This document shows, piece after piece, positions 9,484 through 18,636 of a stretch of DNA of 64,000 nt. Made by a program: the position numbers and the translations under genes. Source of the stretch: Burkholderiales bacterium (GTDB taxonomy: Bacteria; Pseudomonadota; Gammaproteobacteria; Burkholderiales; SG8-41); NCBI GenBank assembly GCA_030684405.1, contig JAUXYA010000029.1, forward strand, positions 83,147 to 147,146. Reading direction: 5' to 3'. The first letter of the stretch is position 1. Each line of letters opens with the position of its first letter. The notes beneath the pieces were generated by a model that did not search any database, was not told where the DNA came from, and was given only the letters and a program-made list of their open reading frames with translations.

Positions 9484-10254
9484 ATGGACAAGTCCGCAAA
9501 CCCCTTCAAAACCGCATTGCGGGCAGGGCGCAGCCTTGCCGGTATCCGTACGAGCCTGTGCAGCCCGGCTATCGTTGAACTGCTTTCCGACTGCGGTTTT
9601 GATTACGTTTACATAGACACGGAACATACTACGGCAGATGCAAAGACCGTGCAGGCACAGCTATGGGCCATGAGAGGTAGTTCTTCAATGTACCTGGTTC
9701 GCCCTCCGGAAAACAACGAAGTGGTGATCAAGAAGTTTTTGGATATCGGTGTACAGAATTTTTTGATTCCCATGGTTCAGAGTCCGGATGATGCTCTTCG
9801 GGCCGTCTCCGCGACCCGTTATCCGCCTCAGGGTACGCGCGGGGTTTGCGGACGCTCAGGAGCCAATCGGTATGGCCGATTGAAGGATTATTACCGGCAC
9901 GCCGATGATCAGTTGTGCGTTATCGCAATGATAGAAACGCGGGTGGCATTGGACAGGCTGGAGGAAATCGCGTCGGTAGAGGGGGTAGACGCAGTGTGGG
10001 TCGGACCTGGTGATCTTGCCGCTGATTTTGGTTTGTTGGACTCCGGTGGCGCCTCACACCCCGACGTGCGAGCGGCAATAGACGATGCTATTGCACGGGC
10101 CCGACGCATCGGAAAGCCGATCGGCGTGCCTTCATCCAACGAATCGGTGGCTAAGAATCTGGTTGCCGCAGGATGTGCTTTGGTTACGATCAGTAGTGAT
10201 GTCGATATTCTCGTCGAGCATGGCGATCGGCTGGCGAAGTTCATGAAGAGTTGA
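9484..10254 (+). CDS. HpcH/HpaI aldolase/citrate lyase family protein
   Basis: FDYVYIDTEHTTADAKTVQ, IAMIETRVALDRLEEIASVEGVDAVWVGPGDLAADFG. Confidence 0.93.
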   Translation: MDKSANPFKTALRAGRSLAGIRTSLCSPAIVELLSDCGFDYVYIDTEHTTADAKTVQAQLWAMRGSSSMYLVRPPENNEVVIKKFLDIGVQNFLIPMVQSPDDALRAVSATRYPPQGTRGVCGRSGANRYGRLKDYYRHADDQLCVIAMIETRVALDRLEEIASVEGVDAVWVGPGDLAADFGLLDSGGASHPDVRAAIDDAIARARRIGKPIGVPSSNESVAKNLVAAGCALVTISSDVDILVEHGDRLAKFMKS

Positions 10255-10418
10255 GCGTGATGATTCTCCTGGGTTTTTATTTCGGCGAGAACTAGAGGGA
10301 TCAGTCAGCCGTATTCATTTGCGTTGCAGTTGCGGGATGTTGAATTATCGAAAAAATAAACTACCCAAGGCACCTCATTGAGCCCGAATCCGGCATCTAA
10401 CAGTCAAAGAGGCACGAT

Positions 10419-12116
10419 TTGCGTAGCGTATTGCAGCCCCTTGTGTTCTGGGTCCTCCGGAATTTTCTGCTGTTTCTCGTCATCGTCGGGATTCTCGTCG
10501 CTGCGGGTTTGCTGCAGAAAAAATTCACCGAATGGGCGTCTCAGACCGCCGAACTGTCCAGGCTCGAAGCTGAGCAACGGGATGTAGAAAACTGGCAGCT
10601 TAAAGAAAAAGCGGATCTATCCAGTCGCGTCGCGCAGCTCAGGAATATTCCCGCCAGTGCCCTCAGTGCCCGGGTTAAATCCCTGTCAAAGGAGATCGAA
10701 GGAAAAGAGCTCGAACAACAAATGCTCGGTGGATTGCCTTCCCTGGTCATGGGCGGCGCCATCGGCAGCGGCATTGCCACTCGGCTGAAACTCGGGCTGG
10801 AGATCGAGTTGCTGAAGCAGGAACGTGATCACATCGCCTACCTGCTGTCAGCGATAAAGGCGCCTGAAAACCTCGAAGAGCTCCGGAAAAAGCACGTCCT
10901 TGCCTACGCGCTGCTGGAGCTGAACGAAGCTACGCAAAAGCATCTCAAGGCCAGCCATCCCTTCAAGGTTTACATGCCGGCCACTGCGCAATTTAATCAG
11001 CTCAGGGAACTGAAGGCTGCCCATAAAAGACTGGATCTGGACAACCGGATTGCCCATGAAAACTATACGCGCCAGGCCGACCAGGTCAAAAGCATCAAGG
11101 ATTCACCGCAGACTTTCAGAATCCGGGAAGATCGAATCGATGACATAGTCAGGCCGCTGAATTCAGCGATCGATAAGCGCAGGAAATTTGTCAGCGACCA
11201 CTGGTTCTCAAAATTCTCACAGCCCATCAGTAACGTCTTACCCATCGCCCTGCTGGTACTGCTGGCGGTTATTCTGACGCCAGTGGCAATCAAGGCCTTG
11301 TTCTACTTTGTTTTTGCACCGCTTGCTTCGCGCCGGCCACCGATCTGCATTCTTCCGGGCGTATCAGGTGAAGTGTCGCCACAAACTGAAGGCGCGGACA
11401 GTTCGCCCGATCAGGCCCGCTTCACGTCAGTGTCTCAACGGCTGAACCTGGCCCCGGATGAGGAGCTGCTGATCCATCCGGAATACCTGCAGAGCTCGTC
11501 CCGTGAATCAAAGACCGATACCCGGTGGCTGCTCGACTGGTCCTTGCCACTGAGCAGCCTGGCCTCGGGCATGGTCGCCTTGATTCGCATTCGCTGCGAG
11601 GAAACCGCCACGATTGTCATTTCACCCCGGCGTGATGCGCTGAGCGAGGTGGGTGTGCTCGATCTGCCGGAGGGCAGTGCCGTTGTATTTCAGCCGCGCA
11701 GTCTGGTGGGGGTGGTGTATCGCAGTGATGCCCCCCTCCGCATCACGCGGCACTGGCGCCTGGCCAGTTGGCATGCGTGGTTAACGTTGCAACTGCGCTA
11801 TCTGGTTTTTCACGGCCCCGCCAAACTGGTCGTAAAGGGATGCCGTGGTGCGCGCATTGAAGCCGCCCAGACGGGCCGGAGAATCAATCAGGCCGGGACG
11901 ATGGGTTTCAGTGCCAATCTCATGTATTCCACGACCCGCTGCGAGACCTTCGTGTCATACCTGATGGGTGAGCAGGAGCTGTTGAATGACAGCTTTACCG
12001 GAGCGCCGGGCTTTTACGTCTACGAGGAGACGCCGAACTTTGGCCGGAGAACAGGGCTGACGGGGCGGGGCCTGGAGGGTGTGTTCGACTCTTTTCTGAA
12101 AGCATTCGGGCTCTAG
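10419..12116 (+). CDS. Uncharacterised membrane/coiled-coil protein
   Basis: 565 aa; N-terminal TM, long charged coiled coil, second TM near residue 285, soluble beta-rich C-terminus. Confidence 0.7.
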   Translation: MRSVLQPLVFWVLRNFLLFLVIVGILVAAGLLQKKFTEWASQTAELSRLEAEQRDVENWQLKEKADLSSRVAQLRNIPASALSARVKSLSKEIEGKELEQQMLGGLPSLVMGGAIGSGIATRLKLGLEIELLKQERDHIAYLLSAIKAPENLEELRKKHVLAYALLELNEATQKHLKASHPFKVYMPATAQFNQLRELKAAHKRLDLDNRIAHENYTRQADQVKSIKDSPQTFRIREDRIDDIVRPLNSAIDKRRKFVSDHWFSKFSQPISNVLPIALLVLLAVILTPVAIKALFYFVFAPLASRRPPICILPGVSGEVSPQTEGADSSPDQARFTSVSQRLNLAPDEELLIHPEYLQSSSRESKTDTRWLLDWSLPLSSLASGMVALIRIRCEETATIVISPRRDALSEVGVLDLPEGSAVVFQPRSLVGVVYRSDAPLRITRHWRLASWHAWLTLQLRYLVFHGPAKLVVKGCRGARIEAAQTGRRINQAGTMGFSANLMYSTTRCETFVSYLMGEQELLNDSFTGAPGFYVYEETPNFGRRTGLTGRGLEGVFDSFLKAFGL

Positions 12117-12190
12117 TTTTCAACCGGAGGACGCAGAGCCCATTCGCGCTGCGCCTCTTTGCCCCATGACCTCCAGCGCAATGCCTGCGC

Positions 12191-13186
12191 CTACTGCACG
12201 CTGATCTTCGCTTCGCGGATCACCCGCGCCCATTTCTCGATGTCGGCGCGCAGATAAGCGTTGAACTCCGCCGGTGTGTTGGTCACCGGTTCGAGGCCCG
12301 ACTTGGCGAGCATGGCTTTGACATCGGGTGCGTGCATGAACTTCACCACTTCACTGTTGATGCGCTGAATAATTTCCGGCCGTACACCCGTCGGTGCCAA
12401 CAGGCCGTACCAGGTGTTGATCACCAGTTCCGGCATGCCGGCCTCGGCAGTGGTTGGCACATTGGGAACCGTCGGCACACGTTCTGGCACCAGCACCGCC
12501 AACCCGCGCAGCCGGCCGCTTTTGATGAAGGGAATGGTCGCAGGCACGGTCACCATCACCATCTCCGCCTCACCGCCGAGGATGTGAGTCAGTGCGATGC
12601 TCGCACCCTTGTACGGCACGTGCACGATGTCGACCTTTGCCAGTGACTTGAACAGCTCACCCGCGAGGTGGTTGGAAGAGCCGACGCCGCCGGAGCCGAA
12701 ACTCAGCTTGCCGGGGTAGGCGCGTGCGAGTTTGACCAATTCGTTGATGCTTTTAGCCGGCACCGAAGGATGGATCACAAACACATTGGGCACCGTCGAC
12801 AGCAGCGAGATCGTGGCGAAGTCGCGCAGGGGATCGTAACTGAGTTTTTTGTAGAGGCTGGGGCTGATCGCCAGCGACGGGCTGGTCAACAACAGTGAGT
12901 GCCCATCGGCCGGCGTCTTGGCCGCAAGTTCTGCGGCGAGGTTGCCGCCGGCACCAGGCCGGAAATCGGCGACCACGGGCTGGCCGAGTGCGGCGCCAAG
13001 TTTGTCGGCAACCAGCAGCCCGAGGATCTGGGCAGCGCCGGTGGGGAAGGCCACGATCAGGCGGACATTGCGTTCGGGATATTTCTGGGCGGAGGCCGGT
13101 AGTGAAAAAGTAAAGGCCAGCAGGGCCAACATCAGCGGGACAAGATGCGGCGGGACCAGACGCAGCAATGCACTTGATGCAGTCAT
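12191..13186 (-). CDS. Bug/TctC family substrate-binding protein
   Basis: YPERNVRLIVAFPTGAAQILGLLVADKL, VADFRPGAGGNLAAEL, VHVPYKGASIALTHILGG. Confidence 0.95.
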   Translation of the reverse strand: MTASSALLRLVPPHLVPLMLALLAFTFSLPASAQKYPERNVRLIVAFPTGAAQILGLLVADKLGAALGQPVVADFRPGAGGNLAAELAAKTPADGHSLLLTSPSLAISPSLYKKLSYDPLRDFATISLLSTVPNVFVIHPSVPAKSINELVKLARAYPGKLSFGSGGVGSSNHLAGELFKSLAKVDIVHVPYKGASIALTHILGGEAEMVMVTVPATIPFIKSGRLRGLAVLVPERVPTVPNVPTTAEAGMPELVINTWYGLLAPTGVRPEIIQRINSEVVKFMHAPDVKAMLAKSGLEPVTNTPAEFNAYLRADIEKWARVIREAKISVQ

Positions 13187-13286
13187 TGTGGTTCTCCTCC
13201 TACAGTGACAACAGGACAAAGGCGGGGGCGCCGTGTTTTGGTTTTCGCGGCCTGCTTAATATAGCGTGTTGGCTACTTTAAGTAAT

Positions 13287-13320
13287 AGTTAAAAATATCA
13301 ATAAAAACAATAAGTTACAA
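13287..13320 (+). repeat. AT-rich intergenic element with IHF-like core, copy A
   Basis: gttaaaaatatcaataaaaacaataagttacaa; core aaacaataagtta (one mismatch to IHF consensus). Confidence 0.6.
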
Positions 13321-13472
13321 TAACCATGTCTGGCATCAATTTCTAAGTAACGGGGGTCTTAGCCCGGACGAAACGAAGTGGAATCCGGGTCATTCGCTCC
13401 AATGAGCCACTGTGTCCCCGGATTCCTCCAGGCTACGAGTAAGGCGTACAAAAGTCATTCTGTCAGGCACCT

Positions 13473-14099
13473 TCAATTCCTGCGCCAGACGCTGGCCAGC
13501 CAGGGCTGCTGTTCCCGCGGCAGGCCTTCAGGCCGGTAATAGTGTGTCAGCTCAGTAAAACCTGCCGCGGTCATATGGCCCCGCCAGGCTTCAAGATCGT
13601 GAAAGACGCCGTAACGCCCGCCGCTCCAGCCGGCATCATTGTGGCCACGCGGGTTTGAGCTCAACAGCACACCGCCGGGTTTCAGCGTGGCATGGAGTTC
13701 ACGCAGCACGCGCGGCAATTCCTGGGCCGGGACATGAAACAGCGCGGCATTGGCAAATACGCCGTCGAAATGCTGCGGCGGCAGGTCCAGCCGCAGAAAA
13801 TCCTGCTGCCAGACCGCGCAGCCGCTGTGCGCCCGCGCCATGGCGGCAAACCGGGCGGAGCCTTCCACGCCGATCGCGGCATGGCCGAGCGCCGTGAACA
13901 CCTTGAGATCGCGCCCCGGACCGCAACCAAAATCCAGGATCACATGCGGCGGCTCGCCCGTGATGTGCTGCAACAGTGCGGCGATATTCTGGCTGACATC
14001 GTGACCGCGCGTGCCCTGCCAGAAAGATTCGGCGTTCTGCTCGTAATGCAGCAGCGTGACTCGGGTGATTTCTTCCAGATCCTGTGCGGACAGTTTCAT
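13473..14099 (-). CDS. SAM-dependent class I methyltransferase
   Basis: VILDFGCGPGRDLKVFTALGHAAIGVEGS motif I. Confidence 0.9.
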   Translation of the reverse strand: MKLSAQDLEEITRVTLLHYEQNAESFWQGTRGHDVSQNIAALLQHITGEPPHVILDFGCGPGRDLKVFTALGHAAIGVEGSARFAAMARAHSGCAVWQQDFLRLDLPPQHFDGVFANAALFHVPAQELPRVLRELHATLKPGGVLLSSNPRGHNDAGWSGGRYGVFHDLEAWRGHMTAAGFTELTHYYRPEGLPREQQPWLASVWRRN

Positions 14100-14175
14100 G
14101 GGATAAATAGGGGCAGTGCAGCCTTGTTTTAAAAGTTAAACTGATTTCCTGATTGATGAATCCGAGGCGCAAGGC

Positions 14176-14730
14176 ATGAAATTCAAAATACCCGAGAACT
14201 CAATATTCGCAATGCTGTCGCGCCAGAGCTGGTGGGTGAGCGCACTGGTTGCGCTCGCCACCTTCGTGGTGGTGCAGAACTTCGTGCCCTGGGGTTATGC
14301 ACTGTTCGCCACTCTGCCCTTCACCGTCATCACGTTGATCGTTGCCTGGAAACAGGTCTTCGGGCCCACTGGCGCGCGGGTGGAGAAAACGCTGGAGAAG
14401 ACCCGCAGCATGTCCTGGGAGGATTTTGCACAGGCGCTGGAGCGGGGTTACAAGGCCGAGGGTTACACCGTGCAGCGGGTCGACGGCGCGGTGGATTTCG
14501 AGCTTGAAAAACTCGGTTACCTGACGCTGGTATGTGCGAGGCGCTGGAAGGCCGCGCGCACCGGCATCGAGCCGCTGAGGGAACTGGCCGCGGCCGGCGA
14601 AAAGCGCAGTGCGAGGGAATGCCAGTATGCGGTGGCGGGAGAGCTGACCGAGCAGGCGCGGGCGTTTGCGAAGCAGAAAGGTGTGAAGCTGGTGGAGGGT
14701 GCGCAACTGGCGAGACTGGTTCGTGGGTAG
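14176..14730 (+). CDS. Membrane protein with Mrr-like restriction-endonuclease-fold domain (catalytic motif apparently degenerate)
   Basis: Two N-terminal TMs; MSWEDFAQALERGYKAEGYTVQ...VDFELEKLGYLTLVCARRWKAARTGIEPLREL resembles Mrr VQCKRW...REL. Confidence 0.65.
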   Translation: MKFKIPENSIFAMLSRQSWWVSALVALATFVVVQNFVPWGYALFATLPFTVITLIVAWKQVFGPTGARVEKTLEKTRSMSWEDFAQALERGYKAEGYTVQRVDGAVDFELEKLGYLTLVCARRWKAARTGIEPLRELAAAGEKRSARECQYAVAGELTEQARAFAKQKGVKLVEGAQLARLVRG

Positions 14731-14754
14731 CTCAATGGGATGGGCTCCTCAAAA

Positions 14755-15027
14755 TCAATAAAACCCTTTCCGATGGGTATATACACCTTGATCGCACATT
14801 CTCATGCAATGGTTATATGTGCGTTTGCAGAAATTCAAAGGGTTTCTGTCTTGATAGCATTTGCCATTTGCGCCATTACACCGCTTTACACATTCTTTTT
14901 TATCAAAACGTTCAGCTACCTTCATATACCTTTCTTCAATGAAGCGCGATGACTCAGAAGCATTATCTGCCGCACTGATACCAGGAATTAATATCGCGAT
15001 CAAAAATAGCGTTTGAATTTTTTTCAT
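14755..15027 (-). CDS. Small secreted Cys-rich peptide, symmetric twin-CX3C spacing
   Basis: Signal peptide MKKIQTLFLIAILIPGISA; ECVKRCNGANGKCYQDRNPLNFCKRTYNHCMRMC. Confidence 0.6.
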   Translation of the reverse strand: MKKIQTLFLIAILIPGISAADNASESSRFIEERYMKVAERFDKKECVKRCNGANGKCYQDRNPLNFCKRTYNHCMRMCDQGVYTHRKGFY

Positions 15028-15340
15028 AATTGAATTGAATGGTTTATAAAGTTGGCAGTTTGCATGTGCACAGTCATACCAATGCGCTTGCCGGTAAGTC
15101 AATACGGTTTACAGATGGTTACCAAACATCCCTGGACAGCAAGGTCCTTGCGGATGTATCTGATTCTGCAGAACGCCAACAGTTTGCGGGATCGTGAGGT
15201 TGAGCGCCTTCGGGTTCATCCCTTCCGTACCATGGCGTCATCGACCTTGACGCGCATTTCCCGTGATCAATGACTGTTTCGATTTTTAATCCGGGACAGG
15301 TCCGGCGCTGCATTGCTGACTTCACCAATGAGGATGTGCC

Positions 15341-16741
15341 ATGAAGCGATACCTTAGCCTGCTCGCGCTTGCCGCAATTGCGCTGGCGTCTCCGCTGTGG
15401 GCAGCTGACTTTGCTCCCCATCCGGCCTGTCTCGACATCGACCTGCGTCAGTCCGTTCGTGACGGCTTTCTGGTGGCCCCCTTGCGCTTGAGCGATTGCG
15501 GCCCGCGCGGCAAAAGAGCAAGCCCCTACAACAATCTCGGTTTCAGCAGCTACGACCGGCCGCGCGATGCCGCAGGTACGCCGACCGGGTCAGTCGGCTA
15601 TCAGCGTATCGCAGGAAATGACGGTGAGGTCCTGTATGTGTTGAGGGTGCATGGTGGCGGCAGCGGTGTTTTCACCGAGCTGCTGGTCGGCCGCGAGCGT
15701 CATGGCGCAAGCGGCGCGATGCTCATCGACGGGCGCGTGCACGGCCTGAGTCCGGAATGTGACGGGCTTGTCGATGCATGGACCGAGCCCAATGGCCGCA
15801 TACGCATGGTGTTGAACCTGTCGCCCGCGGCTGTGCTGCAGGCCCTCGTCGCCCCGCGTGGGCAGCCGCCGAGCGCTGTGCGCGACGGGCTGACGCTGCA
15901 AGCGCTGTTCGGTGAGCGCGCGCTGTCGGTTGGCGGCGCGGCAGCGCGTACCTGCCCGGGTTTTGCCGAGTACGAGCTGGATCCGGGCCTGCTTGAATGG
16001 CGTCTCGACAGCCTGCGGCTCGACATCAGGGACGATGCCGATGAAGACGCACTCCTGACCCTCATCAAACGGGTGCCGGGTCTCGACGCAGATGGTGTGG
16101 CGATGCTGCTGGGGGATGATCTGAAGGCGGTGCGTGCTTCGCTGCTCGGCAGGCTGCAGCGCCCGCAACTGCCGCCACGCGATGATACCGCGCGCGATGC
16201 GGATTTTGCTGCCTTCAGCGCCGCTCTGCACGGAATCGTGCGCAAGCGGGACGTGGAAGCGCTGATCGGCATGACGCTGCCGGAGGTCATGCTCGGTTTC
16301 GGCGGCAGTGGCGGGCACGCCGACCTGCGCGAACGCCTGCGCAATCCGGCGACCGCCGCCGGATACTGGCGCGACCTTGGGCGCATGCTGCAACTGGGCA
16401 GCGTGCGCATGGGTGCGGATACGTTCTGCGCGCCTTATCCCGGCTGCATTGATCTCAAGGCCCGCGATCCCCACAGCGTCCTGGTCGTGATCCGCCCCCG
16501 GACACCCCTGCTTGAGCGGCCCGATCCCCGGGCGCGCAGCTTGCGCATGCTCGATCTGGATATAGTGCAGCTCTTCGATCAGTTCGGCGAGGGCAACGGC
16601 CGCTTCAGCCGCGTGCGCCTGTTCGACGGCGAAGTGGGTTACATCGACAGTGCGGCGCTGCGCTCTCCGCTGGATCTGCGCATGGAGGTCGTGCGAAGCC
16701 CTGGTGGCTGGCGGATTCGTTCGATCGTCGAGGGTGATTGA
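15341..16741 (+). CDS. Uncharacterised secreted protein, possible SH3-like C-terminus
   Basis: Signal peptide MKRYLSLLALAAIALASPLWA; C-terminal TPLLERPDPRARSLRMLDLDIVQLF...RVRLFDGEVGYIDSAAL. Confidence 0.7.
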   Translation: MKRYLSLLALAAIALASPLWAADFAPHPACLDIDLRQSVRDGFLVAPLRLSDCGPRGKRASPYNNLGFSSYDRPRDAAGTPTGSVGYQRIAGNDGEVLYVLRVHGGGSGVFTELLVGRERHGASGAMLIDGRVHGLSPECDGLVDAWTEPNGRIRMVLNLSPAAVLQALVAPRGQPPSAVRDGLTLQALFGERALSVGGAAARTCPGFAEYELDPGLLEWRLDSLRLDIRDDADEDALLTLIKRVPGLDADGVAMLLGDDLKAVRASLLGRLQRPQLPPRDDTARDADFAAFSAALHGIVRKRDVEALIGMTLPEVMLGFGGSGGHADLRERLRNPATAAGYWRDLGRMLQLGSVRMGADTFCAPYPGCIDLKARDPHSVLVVIRPRTPLLERPDPRARSLRMLDLDIVQLFDQFGEGNGRFSRVRLFDGEVGYIDSAALRSPLDLRMEVVRSPGGWRIRSIVEGD

Positions 16742-16768
16742 AGTTATTCAACAGGGATCATTGAAATC

Positions 16769-17065
16769 ATGAAACCACTGCTATTCCTCCTGCTGCTGGC
16801 CGGGGCCGAAGCCGCCGCCGGCCAGCCCTGCGATGATGTGCTGCGGCGCGCGGCAAATCTGGCCGAGCCCCCGCGCGCACTTGAACTGCTCGGCGGCTGT
16901 CTGGCTGCGCGCGCCGACCCCGCCGTGCATATGCGCGTGGCGCTGGAGATGGCGCGCATCTCCCTGCGCACAGGCGCCCACGACGATGCGGCGCGCTACC
17001 TCGACCTGCTCCGCGACATGCTGGAGCCGAATGACCTTCCGCTCAGCAAGCGCAAGGTCCAATAG
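16769..17065 (+). CDS. Small secreted protein of unknown function
   Basis: Signal peptide MKPLLFLLLLAGAEAAAG; follows 15341-16741 in the same orientation. Confidence 0.5.
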   Translation: MKPLLFLLLLAGAEAAAGQPCDDVLRRAANLAEPPRALELLGGCLAARADPAVHMRVALEMARISLRTGAHDDAARYLDLLRDMLEPNDLPLSKRKVQ

Positions 17066-17086
17066 GGTCTTGCGGCTGAACCCGTG

Positions 17087-17389
17087 TCAATGGGGTTTGC
17101 ACATGGCGTGTGCGTAACCCTGACATTGCCAGTTTGTGGAGCTGCCGCATCGCCTGCAATTATCTGCTCCTGTCCGCAGGATGGTCACGCCACCTTTGCA
17201 GTTGAGCGTCCTCTTGAGGAAGTCGGGGCCGGGCTTGGGTGCATATCGGACAGCGTCATCCCTGTTTGCATAACAGGTGCTGTGCCCCCGCATGTACACA
17301 GTGGAGCTTGCCTGGGCATATGTCGCGGCCAGCGAGAATGCCAGGAGGCAGCCAACCATGATTTTTTTTAAAAACTTGATGTGTACCAT
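17087..17389 (-). CDS. Small secreted Cys-containing peptide
   Basis: Signal peptide (KKIMVGCLLAFSLAATYAQA); mature part with six Cys including CRRC. Confidence 0.55.
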   Translation of the reverse strand: MVHIKFLKKIMVGCLLAFSLAATYAQASSTVYMRGHSTCYANRDDAVRYAPKPGPDFLKRTLNCKGGVTILRTGADNCRRCGSSTNWQCQGYAHAMCKPH

Positions 17390-17460
17390 TGCATGTCTCC
17401 GGGTTTGCCGATCGCGTAACGCAGGATCGTATTTGATCCGCCGATATTCGATCTGTTGTG

Positions 17461-17492
17461 TAAAAAGAAAAGGGGCGCGACTTGCGCCCCTT
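17461..17492 (-). terminator. Rho-independent terminator-like hairpin (minus strand)
   Basis: Perfect 9-bp stem aaggggcgc/gcgcccctt (17470-17478/17484-17492), followed on minus by TTCTTTTTAC. Confidence 0.65.
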
Positions 17493-17848
17493 CGGATTGA
17501 AGAAATACAACACGGCATGCCGACGTGTCAACGCCGGCATTTTTATTTTTGTAATGATTTGTAACGCGGCACTCAGAAGTTAAACGGTGAGAGAAGGATG
17601 GTGCATGAATACCATGTCCCTCACAGTGATCGCGCTGGTGGTCGCTTGAAACTGGTATTCGGGCCCGGTGGCGCGCGGTGATTCAGGGCAGAAAATTAAT
17701 ATTCAGAAAAAGAAAATGCAGGATTGCAAGACCTGATTCCATTGTCTGCGTGCATTTTCTGCGTGTGTCGGACTTCAACACTTGAGATCTGGTTGTTCAG
17801 AGAATGCGTAGCGTGGTAAGTTACTATTTTATTGAAAGCGAATAACAC

Positions 17849-18097
17849 ATGAAGACCTTGCTGGCAGTTATATTGTTTTTTTCGGTATCGCAAATTGCAG
17901 TAGCCAACAACTGCATGCCTAATTGTGGAACTCCCGGAAAACCAAAGTGCGCCTCCGCCGCTGAGGTTCGGGCGTGCCTGGAAGCCAACAAGCCGAAGAA
18001 AAATAATCCGGGCCTTGGGGAGCGTTCTTCTTCTACCGGCAAATCGATCAATAACAGTGGTAGAGGGTCAGGGAAGGGATCAGGCGCATCCCGATAA
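17849..18097 (+). CDS. Small secreted peptide: Cys-containing head, Ser/Gly/Lys-rich tail
   Basis: MKTLLAVILFFSVSQIAVA signal; NNCMPNCGTPGKPKCASAAEVRACLEANKPKK...SGRGSGKGSGASR. Confidence 0.55.
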   Translation: MKTLLAVILFFSVSQIAVANNCMPNCGTPGKPKCASAAEVRACLEANKPKKNNPGLGERSSSTGKSINNSGRGSGKGSGASR

Positions 18098-18230
18098 GTG
18101 AAGCATATAAAAATTTTAATAAGGGTCGGGTATTCAACGGCGGTATGAGTCCCTGGAGGTTTCACCCGTGTGAACCTGGTTGGTTACGGGGGTCGTGGGA
18201 TTTGTTGCTGTCCGTTCCGGCCGGAAAAAT

Positions 18231-18267
18231 GGGGTCAGTGCAACTTTTCGAAAAGCTGCGCTGCCCC
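18231..18267. repeat. Imperfect palindrome related to the sequence upstream of the Mrr-like gene
   Basis: ggggtcagtgcaacttttcgaaaagctgcgctgcccc; reverse complement aligns with 14103-14150. Confidence 0.6.
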
Positions 18268-18281
18268 TATTTATTTGCAGC

Positions 18282-18428
18282 ATGTCCCGGGAGGATTTCG
18301 CGCAAGCGCTGGAAGGCTGCGCGCACGGGGCATCGAGCCGCTGAGGGTATTGGCCGCGGGCGTTTGCGAAGCAGAAGGGCGTGAAGCTGGTGGAGGGGGC
18401 GGAGCTGGTGAGGCTGGTTCGCGGATAG
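18282..18428 (+). pseudogene. Internally deleted fossil paralogue of the Mrr-like gene at 14176-14730
   Basis: catgtcccgggaggatttcgcgcaagcg, gcgctggaaggctgcgcgcac, gcatcgagccgctgaggg and cgtttgcgaagcagaagggcgtgaagctggtggaggg match 14409-14730 with two internal deletions. Confidence 0.8.
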
Positions 18429-18636
18429 ACCCGGAGCCAAACAGGGCAGTTCACACTGTGCACTCAGATTGACCCGCCCTGATGCGGCGGTGCAAGAGCA
18501 GCCTGCTGCTGCCGGCTGGACCTGAATCCGAATCCGTTTTGACCGCGCTGGAAAACTTTTCAGGAATCCGGCGGTCACATAACTATAAAACCTGCCCTTC
18601 GCCGGCAGGCAGATCGATGCAGCAGGAGGGGAGATC

